Assembly (NCBI GenBank): GCA_944364705.1
Contig: CALVWH010000077.1
Location: forward strand, 1 to 5,177
From: an uncultured Bacilli bacterium
Lineage (GTDB): Bacteria > Bacillota_I > Bacilli_A > RF39 > UBA660
DNA: 5,177 nucleotides
Direction: 5' to 3'
This document shows, piece by piece, positions 1-5,177 of the stretch (position 1 is its first letter; every line of letters begins with the position of its first letter). The position numbers were made by a program, and so were the translations under genes. The notes beneath the pieces are model-generated. The model saw nothing but the letters and a program-made list of their open reading frames with translations. It ran no database searches and was not told where the DNA came from.

Positions 1-69
1 ACCAAAAAAGAAACAGAGAAAGAATTAAAAGAAGCAATAAATGTTTATCAAAAAGTGAAAAAAGGATAG
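1..69 (+). CDS. 3' end of an unidentified protein gene
   Basis: Reading from base 1 gives 22 sense codons and a TAG stop at 67-69. The peptide starts TKKETEKELKEA and ends YQKVKKG. It is lysine- and glutamate-rich and looks like a charged C-terminal helix. Frame 3 is also open, to a stop at 102-104, but its product is extremely basic and reads like a shadow, so frame 1 is preferred. The fragment is too short to name a family. In many Clostridia an S41-family (CtpA-like) peptidase lies just before uvrB, and such proteins often end in a similar 'LxxAI' helix. That is only a guess from context. The start and most of the gene lie outside the window. Confidence 0.5.
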   Translation, partial: TKKETEKELKEAINVYQKVKKG

Positions 70-306
70 CAAAGGTAAAAAAATCTATAGTTTTTCGTAA
101 GTAGAAATGGAAAAATGTGATAAAACAGTCAAAAATGGATTGAATTTTGTGATATATACAATTGAAAAGTACATTGAGATTGGAAAAGAATGTAGCAATC
201 AAGAAAAATACATAACTATAAGGTTATAAGAAAAAAAATTAATTATAGAATTTGATTTGTTGTAAAGATACTTATAAATAATATATAAGAAACTGTTCAT
301 TATTAT

Positions 307-340
307 AACAAGAAACATTTTTGATTTCTTGTTTTCTTAT
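307..340 (+). terminator. hairpin with T-rich tail, possible terminator of upstream gene
   Basis: AACAAGAAA (307-315) is a perfect 9-base inverted repeat with TTTCTTGTT (325-333), with a 9-base loop. The 3' arm runs into TTTTCTTAT. Only two of the nine pairs are G-C, so the stem is weak by ordinary standards, but this genome is very AT-rich. It lies about 240 bases after the upstream stop codon. It overlaps the -35 region of the proposed uvrB promoter, so it could instead be an operator-like dyad. Confidence 0.4.
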
Positions 341-357
341 GGAATCCGTGCTAAAAT
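329..357 (+). promoter_or_regulatory. predicted sigma-A promoter of uvrB
   Basis: An extended -10 element, TGCTAAAAT, occupies 349-357 (hexamer TAAAAT at 352-357). Seventeen bases upstream is TTGTTT (329-334), which keeps the TTG of the -35 consensus but not the rest. Transcription would begin near 364, giving a leader of about 120 nt before the uvrB ATG. The position argues that the in-frame TTG at 363 is not the uvrB start, since it would sit at or before the first transcribed base. The promoter was found by eye and has no experimental support. Confidence 0.5.
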
Positions 358-405
358 AGGTTTTGAAAAGCCACAAGATTTTCGTGATTATCTCATTATT
401 TCATA

Positions 406-449
406 GATTTGAAGGATTTATATGTATCCATTTTAAAATCATTTTTTTT
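406..449 (+). promoter_or_regulatory. uvrB leader hairpin followed by T8, possible attenuator
   Basis: Within the predicted uvrB leader, GATTT (406-410) pairs with AAATC (436-440). AA (412-413) can pair with TT (433-434), and GGAT (414-417) pairs with ATCC (426-429). This makes an imperfect 11-pair stem with one mismatch, a three-base bulge on the 3' side and an eight-base loop. Three pairs are G-C. A run of eight Ts (442-449) follows directly, which is the layout of an intrinsic terminator placed before the gene's own ribosome binding site. An upstream segment, GATTTT at 377-382, could pair with AAAATC at 435-440 and compete with the stem. No known riboswitch class is recognised. The pattern could be chance in AT-rich DNA. 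Confidence 0.25.
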
Positions 450-470
450 ATAAGAAATAAGAATCATAGT

Positions 471-477
471 AAGGAGG
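471..477 (+). promoter_or_regulatory. strong ribosome binding site fixing the uvrB start
   Basis: AAGGAGG is a full-length Shine-Dalgarno match, five bases before the ATG at 483. It selects this ATG over the in-frame TTG 120 bases upstream, whose extra 40 codons encode nothing like a UvrB N-terminus. Confidence 0.92.
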
Positions 478-482
478 TATTT

Positions 483-2429
483 ATGTTTCATTTAGTATCA
501 AAATTCAAACCATCTGGAGATCAACCAGAAGCCATTAAAGAATTAGTAGAAGGAATTAAAGATGGTAAAAAACATCAAGTTTTACTAGGAGCAACCGGTA
601 CAGGAAAAACATTTACCATTGCCAATGTTATTAAAGAAGTAAATAAACCGACCCTTGTTCTTGCACATAATAAAACATTAGCAGGACAACTTTATGCAGA
701 ATTTAAAGAATTATTTCCAGAAGATCATGTGGAGTATTTTGTTTCCTACTATGATTATTATCAACCAGAAGCTTATGTAGCAAAAACAGATACTTACATT
801 GAAAAAGATGCTGCCATTAACGATGAAATCGATGAATTAAGACATTCTGCAACCGCTGCTTTACTAAACCATAAAAATGTTATTGTCGTTGCTTCCGTTT
901 CTTGTATTTATGGAATTGGAGAAATCGAAGAATATCGCAAAAAAATGCTAACCTTAAGAGTTGGAGAAGAAGTAGAAAGAAACGATATTTTAGAAAAATT
1001 AATCGATATGCTTTATGAACGAAACAACTTAGATTTAAAAAGAGGTTCCTTTCGAGTTCGCGGAGATGTTTTAGAAATTGTTCCAAGTAGCTGGCATAAT
1101 AAAGGAATACGAATTGATTTCTTTGGAGATGAAATCGATCGGATTTGTGAATTTGATACCGTTACAGGGACCATCATTAGTGAGAAAAAAACGATTAGTT
1201 TAATGCCAGCAAGTCACTTTGTGACAAGTGAAGATAAATTAAAATTAGCCATTCAAAATATTCGTCAAGAATTAGATGAACGGTTACAATATTTCAAAGA
1301 AAATAATAAATTACTAGAATACCAACGATTGATGGAACGAACAAATTATGATTTAGAAATGTTATCCGAAACTGGATTTTGTCGTGGAGTTGAAAACTAT
1401 TCCAGACACATCGCACTAAAACCACCAGGAGCCACGCCAACAACCTTAATTGACTTTTTTGGAAAAGACTATTTACTTGTGATCGATGAATCCCATGTAA
1501 CCATTCCCCAAGTAAAAGCAATGTATAATGGAGATCAAGCAAGAAAAAACGTTTTAGTTGACTATGGTTTTCGTCTTCCGAGTGCAAAAGACAACCGTCC
1601 TTTAAAATTTGAAGAATTCGAACAAAAAGTAAATCAAGTAATTTACGTATCCGCAACCCCTGGGGATTATGAAAAAAGTAAAACCGATACCGTTGTTCAA
1701 CAAATTATTCGTCCAACTGGATTATTAGATCCAGAAATTGAAGTAAGACCAATGAAAGGCCAGATTGACGATCTTATTAGCGAAATCTATAAAAGAAAAG
1801 AAAAAAATGAACGCGTTTTAATTACTACATTAACCATTCGAATGGCAGAAGAATTAACCTCTTATTTAAAAAAAGTCGATTTAAAAGTTGCATATTTGCA
1901 TAACGAAATAAAAACTCTACAAAGGTTAGAAATCATTCGAGATTTAAGACTAGGAAAATATGATGTTGTTGTTGGAATCAATTTACTTAGAGAAGGAATT
2001 GATATTCCAGAAGTTAGCTTAATTGCTATTATGGATGCTGATAAACAAGGATTCTTACGAAGTGAACGAAGTCTAATTCAGACCATTGGTAGAGCAGCAC
2101 GAAATGCAAATGGACATGTTATTATGTATGCAGATACCATTAGTGATTCTATGAATATTGCGATAAAAGAAACACAACGAAGAAGAACAATTCAAGAAAA
2201 ATATAACAAAGAACATGGCATTATTCCAAAAACAATTCAAAAAGAAATTCATAACGTTATCTCAAATACCATTGATAAAGAACTTCATGAAAAACCAAAA
2301 ATGGGAAAAGAAGAAAAACAAAAATTAATGATCTCAATCGAAAAAGAAATGAAAGAAGCAGCAAAAAATTTAGATTTCGAGCGTGCTATGGAACTTAGAG
2401 ATGTTTTGTTTGAATTAAAAGGAAATTAA
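483..2429 (+). CDS. uvrB: UvrABC system protein B (excinuclease subunit, damage-verification helicase)
   Basis: UvrB is the central cytosolic protein of bacterial nucleotide excision repair. It is loaded by UvrA, uses ATP to probe for the lesion with a beta-hairpin, then recruits UvrC for the two incisions. The product is 648 residues, normal for the family. Visible signatures in order are: N-terminal KPSGDQPEAI (9-18); Walker A GATGTGKT (36-43); the aromatic beta-hairpin from about 89, containing YYDYYQPEAY; the UvrA-interacting region (about 150-250); Walker B/motif II IDESH (334-338); motif III VSATPGDYE (389-397); motif V GINLLREGIDIPE (498-510); motif VI QTIGRAAR (533-540); and a C-terminal UVR domain (about 613-648, LDFERAMELRD) that contacts UvrC. 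All key motifs are intact. The same frame is open back to 363, but the strong ribosome binding site and family length fix the start at 483. uvrA, often the next gene in Firmicutes, is not here. UvrB seems to be its own transcription unit, with no recognisable LexA box. Confidence 0.98.
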   Translation: MFHLVSKFKPSGDQPEAIKELVEGIKDGKKHQVLLGATGTGKTFTIANVIKEVNKPTLVLAHNKTLAGQLYAEFKELFPEDHVEYFVSYYDYYQPEAYVAKTDTYIEKDAAINDEIDELRHSATAALLNHKNVIVVASVSCIYGIGEIEEYRKKMLTLRVGEEVERNDILEKLIDMLYERNNLDLKRGSFRVRGDVLEIVPSSWHNKGIRIDFFGDEIDRICEFDTVTGTIISEKKTISLMPASHFVTSEDKLKLAIQNIRQELDERLQYFKENNKLLEYQRLMERTNYDLEMLSETGFCRGVENYSRHIALKPPGATPTTLIDFFGKDYLLVIDESHVTIPQVKAMYNGDQARKNVLVDYGFRLPSAKDNRPLKFEEFEQKVNQVIYVSATPGDYEKSKTDTVVQQIIRPTGLLDPEIEVRPMKGQIDDLISEIYKRKEKNERVLITTLTIRMAEELTSYLKKVDLKVAYLHNEIKTLQRLEIIRDLRLGKYDVVVGINLLREGIDIPEVSLIAIMDADKQGFLRSERSLIQTIGRAARNANGHVIMYADTISDSMNIAIKETQRRRTIQEKYNKEHGIIPKTIQKEIHNVISNTIDKELHEKPKMGKEEKQKLMISIEKEMKEAAKNLDFERAMELRDVLFELKGN

Positions 2430-2456
2430 AAGAAATTTTCTTTTTTTCTTTAAATT
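2424..2456 (+). terminator. weak AT-rich hairpin after uvrB, possible terminator
   Basis: The bases around the uvrB stop can fold in two ways. In the long form, 2424-2435 pairs with 2445-2456 (11 of 12 pairs, one G-C). In the short form, AAAAG (2428-2432) pairs with CTTTT (2440-2444), and the Ts continue to 2447. Both are thermodynamically poor. The run of Ts and the new promoter just downstream make a terminator plausible, but read-through into the next operon cannot be excluded. Confidence 0.3.
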
Positions 2457-2484
2457 AATATTTCAAAATAAAATATGATATAAT
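2455..2484 (+). promoter_or_regulatory. predicted extended -10 promoter of the holin-like-lgt-yvcK-whiA operon
   Basis: A perfect TATAAT (2479-2484) is preceded by TG one base upstream (TGATATAAT, 2476-2484), an extended -10 element. TTAATA (2455-2460) matches four of six -35 consensus bases with an 18-base spacer. The predicted transcription start, about 2490-2491, falls right at the ribosome binding site, so the leader would be only about 12 nt long. This is the best-looking promoter in the window. Confidence 0.7.
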
Positions 2485-2490
2485 AGTACT

Positions 2491-2496
2491 AGGTGA
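2491..2496 (+). promoter_or_regulatory. ribosome binding site selecting a TTG start
   Basis: AGGTGA sits six bases before the TTG at 2503. It is the only purine-rich element near the beginning of this frame and supports a TTG start with residues MKKEKIKYLL, a typical cytosolic N-terminus before the first membrane helix. The next in-frame ATG (codon 16) would remove part of that helix. Confidence 0.7.
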
Positions 2497-2502
2497 TGTT
2501 AT

Positions 2503-2901
2503 TTGAAAAAAGAAAAAATCAAGTATCTTCTCGATTGGTTCCTATACATGTTAGGATATGCCTTTATTTTAATTACGGTTTCTTTACTTTTTCCAAAAAC
2601 TATATATATTGATAATAGTTTCTTTGGTCTTTGGGGAGTTCTAGCAGCAATTATTATTTATTTTTTAAACAAAACCGTAAAACCTTTACTTTTTTGGTTA
2701 ACCCTTCCAATTACAGGATTAACCTTAGGAATTTTTTATCCATTTTTAAATGTATTTATTTTACACCTTGTTCATTTCATTTTAGGAAACCATTTCGTTA
2801 TTCATGGAATTTTTATGAGCTTTATCGTCGCCGTTTTAATTTCCATTATGAATTTTATGTTAGATCATTTTATAATGAAACCATTATTAGAAAAGGATTG
2901 A
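2503..2901 (+). CDS. YvlD-like / phage holin family 4 integral membrane protein
   Basis: This is a 132-residue, highly hydrophobic protein with about four membrane helices (roughly 9-29, 41-55, 63-93 and 98-120), a lysine-rich N-terminus and a short charged tail. The middle segment, N56-K-T-V-K-P61 followed by LTLPITGLTLG (66-76), closely matches the conserved core of the PF04020 family (mycobacterial-type four-helix holin superfamily IV; YvlD in Bacillus subtilis). The family name comes from a resemblance to phage holins. I see no lysis gene or prophage here, so it is very probably a chromosomal envelope protein of unknown function. In B. subtilis yvlD lies just upstream of hprK and lgt, which supports the assignment. 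It is the first gene of the operon, starts with TTG, and ends with TGA four bases before the lgt ATG. An overlapping frame at 2631-2924 is a shadow. Confidence 0.85.
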   Translation: MKKEKIKYLLDWFLYMLGYAFILITVSLLFPKTIYIDNSFFGLWGVLAAIIIYFLNKTVKPLLFWLTLPITGLTLGIFYPFLNVFILHLVHFILGNHFVIHGIFMSFIVAVLISIMNFMLDHFIMKPLLEKD

Positions 2902-2905
2902 TATT

Positions 2906-3721
2906 ATGGACCGTATATTTTTAGATTTAGGATTTTTTCAAATTTCTTGGTATTCCATTTTTGTTTTTTTTGGATTTTTACTCGGAGGATTTTTTGTATT
3001 AAAAGAAGCACGTCGCTTTAAAATTCCAGATGCTTTTGTAAGTGACTTATTTTTTGACTTAGTCATTGTAAGTATTCTTGGGGCTAGACTTTATTATGTT
3101 ATCTTTAATTTTAGCTATTACAAAGATAATTTAATTGATATTTTAAAAATTTGGGAAGGTGGATTAGCAATCCATGGAGGTCTTCTTGCAGGACTTTTAT
3201 TCCTTTTATACTATTGTCATAAAGCAAAAGCACCAGCAACAAAAATCTTAGATATGATTGTGGTTGGTTTAATTTTAGGACAAGCAATCGGGCGTTGGGG
3301 AAACTTTTTCAATCAAGAAGCTTTTGGCCCAGCTACAACTTTAGAACATTTACAAAATATGCATTTACCAGATTTTATTATTAATGGAATGGAGATACAA
3401 GGAGTCTATCACATACCAACCTTTTTATACGAATCTATATGGTGTTTCCTTGGATTTATCATTTTATTAATTATTCGCCGGTTACCATATACAAAAACCG
3501 GAAACATGCTTGCCTTTTATCTTGTATGGTATGGAATTGAACGATTTGTTGTAGAAGGAATGCGTATGGATAGTTTAATGCTTGGAAACATTCGAATGGC
3601 TCAATTGGTATCCATTGGAATGGTCGTTGCAGGAATTTTTGTATTTATTCGCAATCATAAATTTTCACCATTTGAAAACAATTATAAAGATCCGGTTGAT
3701 GTTGATAAAATAAGAGTTTAA
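2906..3721 (+). CDS. lgt: prolipoprotein diacylglyceryl transferase
   Basis: Lgt is a multi-pass membrane enzyme. It moves the diacylglyceryl group of phosphatidylglycerol onto the lipobox cysteine of prolipoproteins, the first step of lipoprotein maturation before signal peptidase II. The protein has 271 residues, a usual length. Recognisable elements are: the SWYSIFVFFG segment in the first helix (14-23); GLAIHGGLLAG (86-96) with H90, matching E. coli H103; the Lgt signature GRWGNFFNQEAFG (129-141) with R130, N133 and G141, matching E. coli R143, N146 and G154; PTFLYES (171-177); and the late helix WYGIERFVVEGMR (208-220) with R213 and E217, corresponding to the R239 region of E. coli. AAAAGGA (2891-2897), inside the end of the preceding gene, is its ribosome binding site eight bases before the ATG. 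Translational coupling is therefore likely. All five Trp codons are TGG. hprK, a common partner in Bacilli, is absent. Confidence 0.97.
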   Translation: MDRIFLDLGFFQISWYSIFVFFGFLLGGFFVLKEARRFKIPDAFVSDLFFDLVIVSILGARLYYVIFNFSYYKDNLIDILKIWEGGLAIHGGLLAGLLFLLYYCHKAKAPATKILDMIVVGLILGQAIGRWGNFFNQEAFGPATTLEHLQNMHLPDFIINGMEIQGVYHIPTFLYESIWCFLGFIILLIIRRLPYTKTGNMLAFYLVWYGIERFVVEGMRMDSLMLGNIRMAQLVSIGMVVAGIFVFIRNHKFSPFENNYKDPVDVDKIRV

Positions 3722-3730
3722 GGAGAGTTT

Positions 3731-4669
3731 ATGAAAAAGAAAGTGGTTATTTTAGGTGGTGGAACTGGGATGTCTACCTTGTTAAAAGGTTTAAAAGAAT
3801 TTCCAGTAGAAATAACTTCCGTAGTATCCGTTTGCGATGATGGGCAAAGTACTGGTAGACTTCGAGAGGAATTTCATACACCAGCAGTAGGAGATATTCG
3901 GAAAGTTTTGGTCTCTTTATCTGAGACAGAACCATTAGTAGAAAAACTTTTGAACTATCGTTTTAATACAACCAGTGATTTAAATGGTCATGCCGTTGGT
4001 AATTTACTTTTAGTTGCTTTAAGCAATATTACAGGAAATATATCTGAAGGAATCGAAGCATTATCCAAAGTATTAAAACTAAAAGGGAAAGTTCTTCCAC
4101 TGACCGAAGACAATGTAACTTTAGTTGCAAAAATGAAAAATGGAAAAATTGTCCGTGGAGAACACCATATTACCGAAAGTCACGAAATCATAGATAAAGT
4201 TTATTATGAGAAAGAACCTAAAATATCTCCAAGTGTTATTCAAAGTCTTTTAGATGCTGATTTAATCGTTTTAAGTATGGGAAGCTTATACACTAGTTTA
4301 TTACCAAATTTAATTAGTAAAACCATCATTAAAACCATCGATAAATCCAAAGCAAAAATTATGTATGTTTGCAATATGATGACGCAACCAGGAGAAACCG
4401 ATAATTTCACAGTATCGGATCATATTCAAGTGATCAATCGATATTTAGGAAAACGTAAACTTGACGTTGTCATTGCACATGAAGGGTATATTGATAAAGA
4501 AATGTTACAAAAATACGAAACCTTAGAACAAAAAGATCTTGTAGAATTAGATGAAAATAAAATAAAAAACGTAAAATTATTGAAAGATAACTATGCAACC
4601 GTTACCGATGGTGTAATTCGCCATGATGTGATAAAATTAGCAAGCGATATTTTTGCATATCTATTATAA
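3731..4669 (+). CDS. yvcK: YvcK/GlmR family UDP-sugar-binding regulator (gluconeogenesis factor)
   Basis: In B. subtilis, YvcK (GlmR) is a cytosolic protein that binds UDP-GlcNAc. It is needed for wall synthesis on gluconeogenic carbon sources and promotes flow of carbon into amino-sugar precursors through GlmS. It belongs to the CofD-like fold family but is not a CofD enzyme. The 312-residue product is of usual length. Signatures seen are: the glycine-rich nucleotide loop GGGTG (9-13); CDDGQSTGRLR (35-45); GDIRKVLVSLS (54-64); GHAVGNLLL (86-94); MGSLYTSLLPNL (183-194); and CNMMTQPGETD (214-224). The start is clear: AGGAGAG (3721-3727), overlapping the lgt stop, lies a few bases before the ATG. 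It sits between lgt and whiA with gaps of 9 and 11 bases. The usual partner upstream in Firmicutes, rapZ/yvcJ, is not present, so function with respect to RapZ cannot be inferred. Confidence 0.95.
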   Translation: MKKKVVILGGGTGMSTLLKGLKEFPVEITSVVSVCDDGQSTGRLREEFHTPAVGDIRKVLVSLSETEPLVEKLLNYRFNTTSDLNGHAVGNLLLVALSNITGNISEGIEALSKVLKLKGKVLPLTEDNVTLVAKMKNGKIVRGEHHITESHEIIDKVYYEKEPKISPSVIQSLLDADLIVLSMGSLYTSLLPNLISKTIIKTIDKSKAKIMYVCNMMTQPGETDNFTVSDHIQVINRYLGKRKLDVVIAHEGYIDKEMLQKYETLEQKDLVELDENKIKNVKLLKDNYATVTDGVIRHDVIKLASDIFAYLL

Positions 4670-4674
4670 GGAGG
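4668..4674 (+). promoter_or_regulatory. ribosome binding site selecting the GTG start of whiA
   Basis: AAGGAGG begins within the yvcK stop codon and lies six bases before GTG at 4681. The reading frame then gives MSFTSTVKNE, the typical WhiA N-terminus, so the GTG start is well supported. Confidence 0.9.
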
Positions 4675-4680
4675 GATTTT

Positions 4681-5177
4681 GTGTCATTTACGAGTACCGT
4701 AAAAAACGAAATTTGTGATATTTCTTCCATGCGTATTGAAAAAATATCCGAACTTTCCGCAATTATAAAAGCAAACAATAAAGAAGAAAAAAAAATTCGT
4801 ATTGATACCGAAAATAGTAAAGTTGCACGTTTTATTTATCAATTATTTCGTGAACTTTACGATATTCATCCAAAAATCACTGTACGAAAAGGTTACAATT
4901 TTAAAAAAAATTATATTTATCTTTTAGAAGTAAAAGAATCCCTTCCTGATTTAGAGTTAGAATCAGAAATACCACCTCCTTATTTAATTGCGGAAGATGA
5001 TTTACTTCGTGCTTATATTCGTGGTGTTTTTCTAATGTGTGGAAGTATTAACGATCCCAAAACTTCAAGATATCATTTAGAATTCATATTAGATAAAAAA
5101 GCATATGCAGAATTTTTAAATGAAAAACTTAATTTTTATCGACTAAATAGTAAATTAATAAAAAAAGAAAATAAATA
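4681..5177 (+). CDS. whiA: DNA-binding protein WhiA, N-terminal part (cut by window end)
   Basis: WhiA is a DNA-binding protein with an N-terminal region related to LAGLIDADG homing endonucleases and a C-terminal helix-turn-helix. In Streptomyces it is a sporulation transcription factor. In Bacillus it influences cell division and chromosome segregation. The window shows the first 165 codons of a protein that normally has about 300 residues. MSFTSTVKNEI (1-11) is the usual start. RAYIRGVFLMCGSINDP (110-126) followed by YHLEF (131-135) is the diagnostic core of the first homing-endonuclease-like repeat. The frame is still open at the final base, and the helix-turn-helix would lie beyond it. 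The Cys-Cys pair common near residue 25-30 in many WhiA proteins is absent, though this varies. The yvcK-whiA pair is one of the most conserved neighbourhoods in Gram-positive bacteria. Confidence 0.94.
   Translation, partial: MSFTSTVKNEICDISSMRIEKISELSAIIKANNKEEKKIRIDTENSKVARFIYQLFRELYDIHPKITVRKGYNFKKNYIYLLEVKESLPDLELESEIPPPYLIAEDDLLRAYIRGVFLMCGSINDPKTSRYHLEFILDKKAYAEFLNEKLNFYRLNSKLIKKENK

Larger units (their letters stand above)
70..482. other. 413-base non-coding spacer upstream of uvrB
   Basis: This is by far the longest gap in an otherwise tightly packed window, and it is very AT-rich. Its right half holds a terminator-like hairpin, the likely uvrB promoter, the uvrB leader with a second hairpin, and the ribosome binding site, each listed separately. 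The left half (70-300) has no gene I can support. It contains a 40-codon ATG reading frame (107-229) without a convincing ribosome binding site. It also has two small overlapping dyads: TACATT/AATGTA at 170-175 and 189-194, and GATTG/CAATC at 178-182 and 196-200. A possible weak promoter lies there too (TTGTAA at 260-265, TATATA at 282-287). No tRNA-like structure was recognised. No LexA box of the GAAC-N4-GTTC type was found. Confidence 0.7.

Noticed and set aside
287..300. Possible LexA/SOS box (GAAACTGTTC)
   Set aside because: The half-sites GAA and TTC are four bases apart, whereas the Gram-positive box GAAC-N4-GTTC has them six apart. It also lies more than 50 bases upstream of the -10.
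199..300. Minus-strand 33-codon frame in the spacer
   Set aside because: The product is low-complexity (Asn, Tyr, Phe, Ile), as expected from AT-rich non-coding DNA, and no ribosome binding site is visible.
363..482. Forty-codon N-terminal extension of uvrB starting at TTG 363
   Set aside because: UvrB proteins begin near the KPSGDQ motif, a full AAGGAGG precedes the ATG at 483, the extension resembles no domain, and the predicted transcript starts at about 364.
880..1086. Minus-strand 68-codon frame inside uvrB
   Set aside because: It is a shadow of a strongly conserved coding region, with no ribosome binding site and a low-complexity Leu/Phe-rich product.
1294..1656. Minus-strand 120-codon frame inside uvrB
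   Set aside because: It lies opposite the conserved UvrB motif II and III region and its product is a Leu-rich antisense artefact.
2503..2901. Prophage or lysis cassette suggested by the holin family name
   Set aside because: There is no endolysin, phage structural gene, integrase or attachment repeat in the window. The neighbours are housekeeping genes in conserved order.
2631..2924. Plus-strand 97-codon frame overlapping the holin-like gene
   Set aside because: It is an out-of-frame shadow. The real frame matches the PF04020 core, has a ribosome binding site and couples properly with lgt.

Overview
The window comes from an AT-rich, low-GC Gram-positive-type genome (about 30% GC by eye). 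Four complete protein genes and two partial ones are all on the + strand. Gene content and order fit Bacilli or a Mollicutes-related lineage such as Acholeplasma, RF39-like or Erysipelotrichia-like bacteria. All eight tryptophans in the holin-like gene and lgt are TGG, and the holin-like gene stops at TGA, so TGA is read as stop. That argues against Mycoplasma, Ureaplasma and Spiroplasma. The exact taxon cannot be fixed from the sequence alone.

Layout: (1) Bases 1-69 are the last 22 codons of an unidentified gene. (2) Bases 70-482 are a 413-base spacer. It holds a terminator-like hairpin (307-340), an extended -10 promoter (329-357), and a leader of about 120 nt with an imperfect hairpin followed by eight Ts (406-449), then a strong ribosome binding site. 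(3) Bases 483-2429 encode UvrB, the damage-verification helicase of nucleotide excision repair. (4) A 73-base gap carries a weak AT-rich hairpin and a good promoter. (5) Bases 2503-5177 form a tight co-directional cluster with gaps of 4, 9 and 11 bases. It comprises a four-helix membrane protein of the YvlD/phage-holin-4 type, Lgt (prolipoprotein diacylglyceryl transferase), YvcK/GlmR (UDP-sugar-binding regulator of carbon flow to the cell wall) and the first 165 codons of WhiA (DNA-binding protein linked to division and chromosome segregation). WhiA is cut by the window end.

Together the second operon is an envelope and cell-cycle module, with lipoprotein maturation, wall-precursor control and WhiA made from one transcript. 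UvrB appears to be transcribed separately. The gene order resembles a compressed form of the Bacillus uvrB-uvrA-yvlD-hprK-lgt...rapZ-yvcK-whiA neighbourhood, with uvrA, hprK and rapZ missing here. I see no mobile element, CRISPR array, tRNA or rRNA, and no clearly new system. The more unusual signals are regulatory: the structured uvrB leader, a hairpin over the uvrB -35 region, and a very short predicted leader on the lgt operon.
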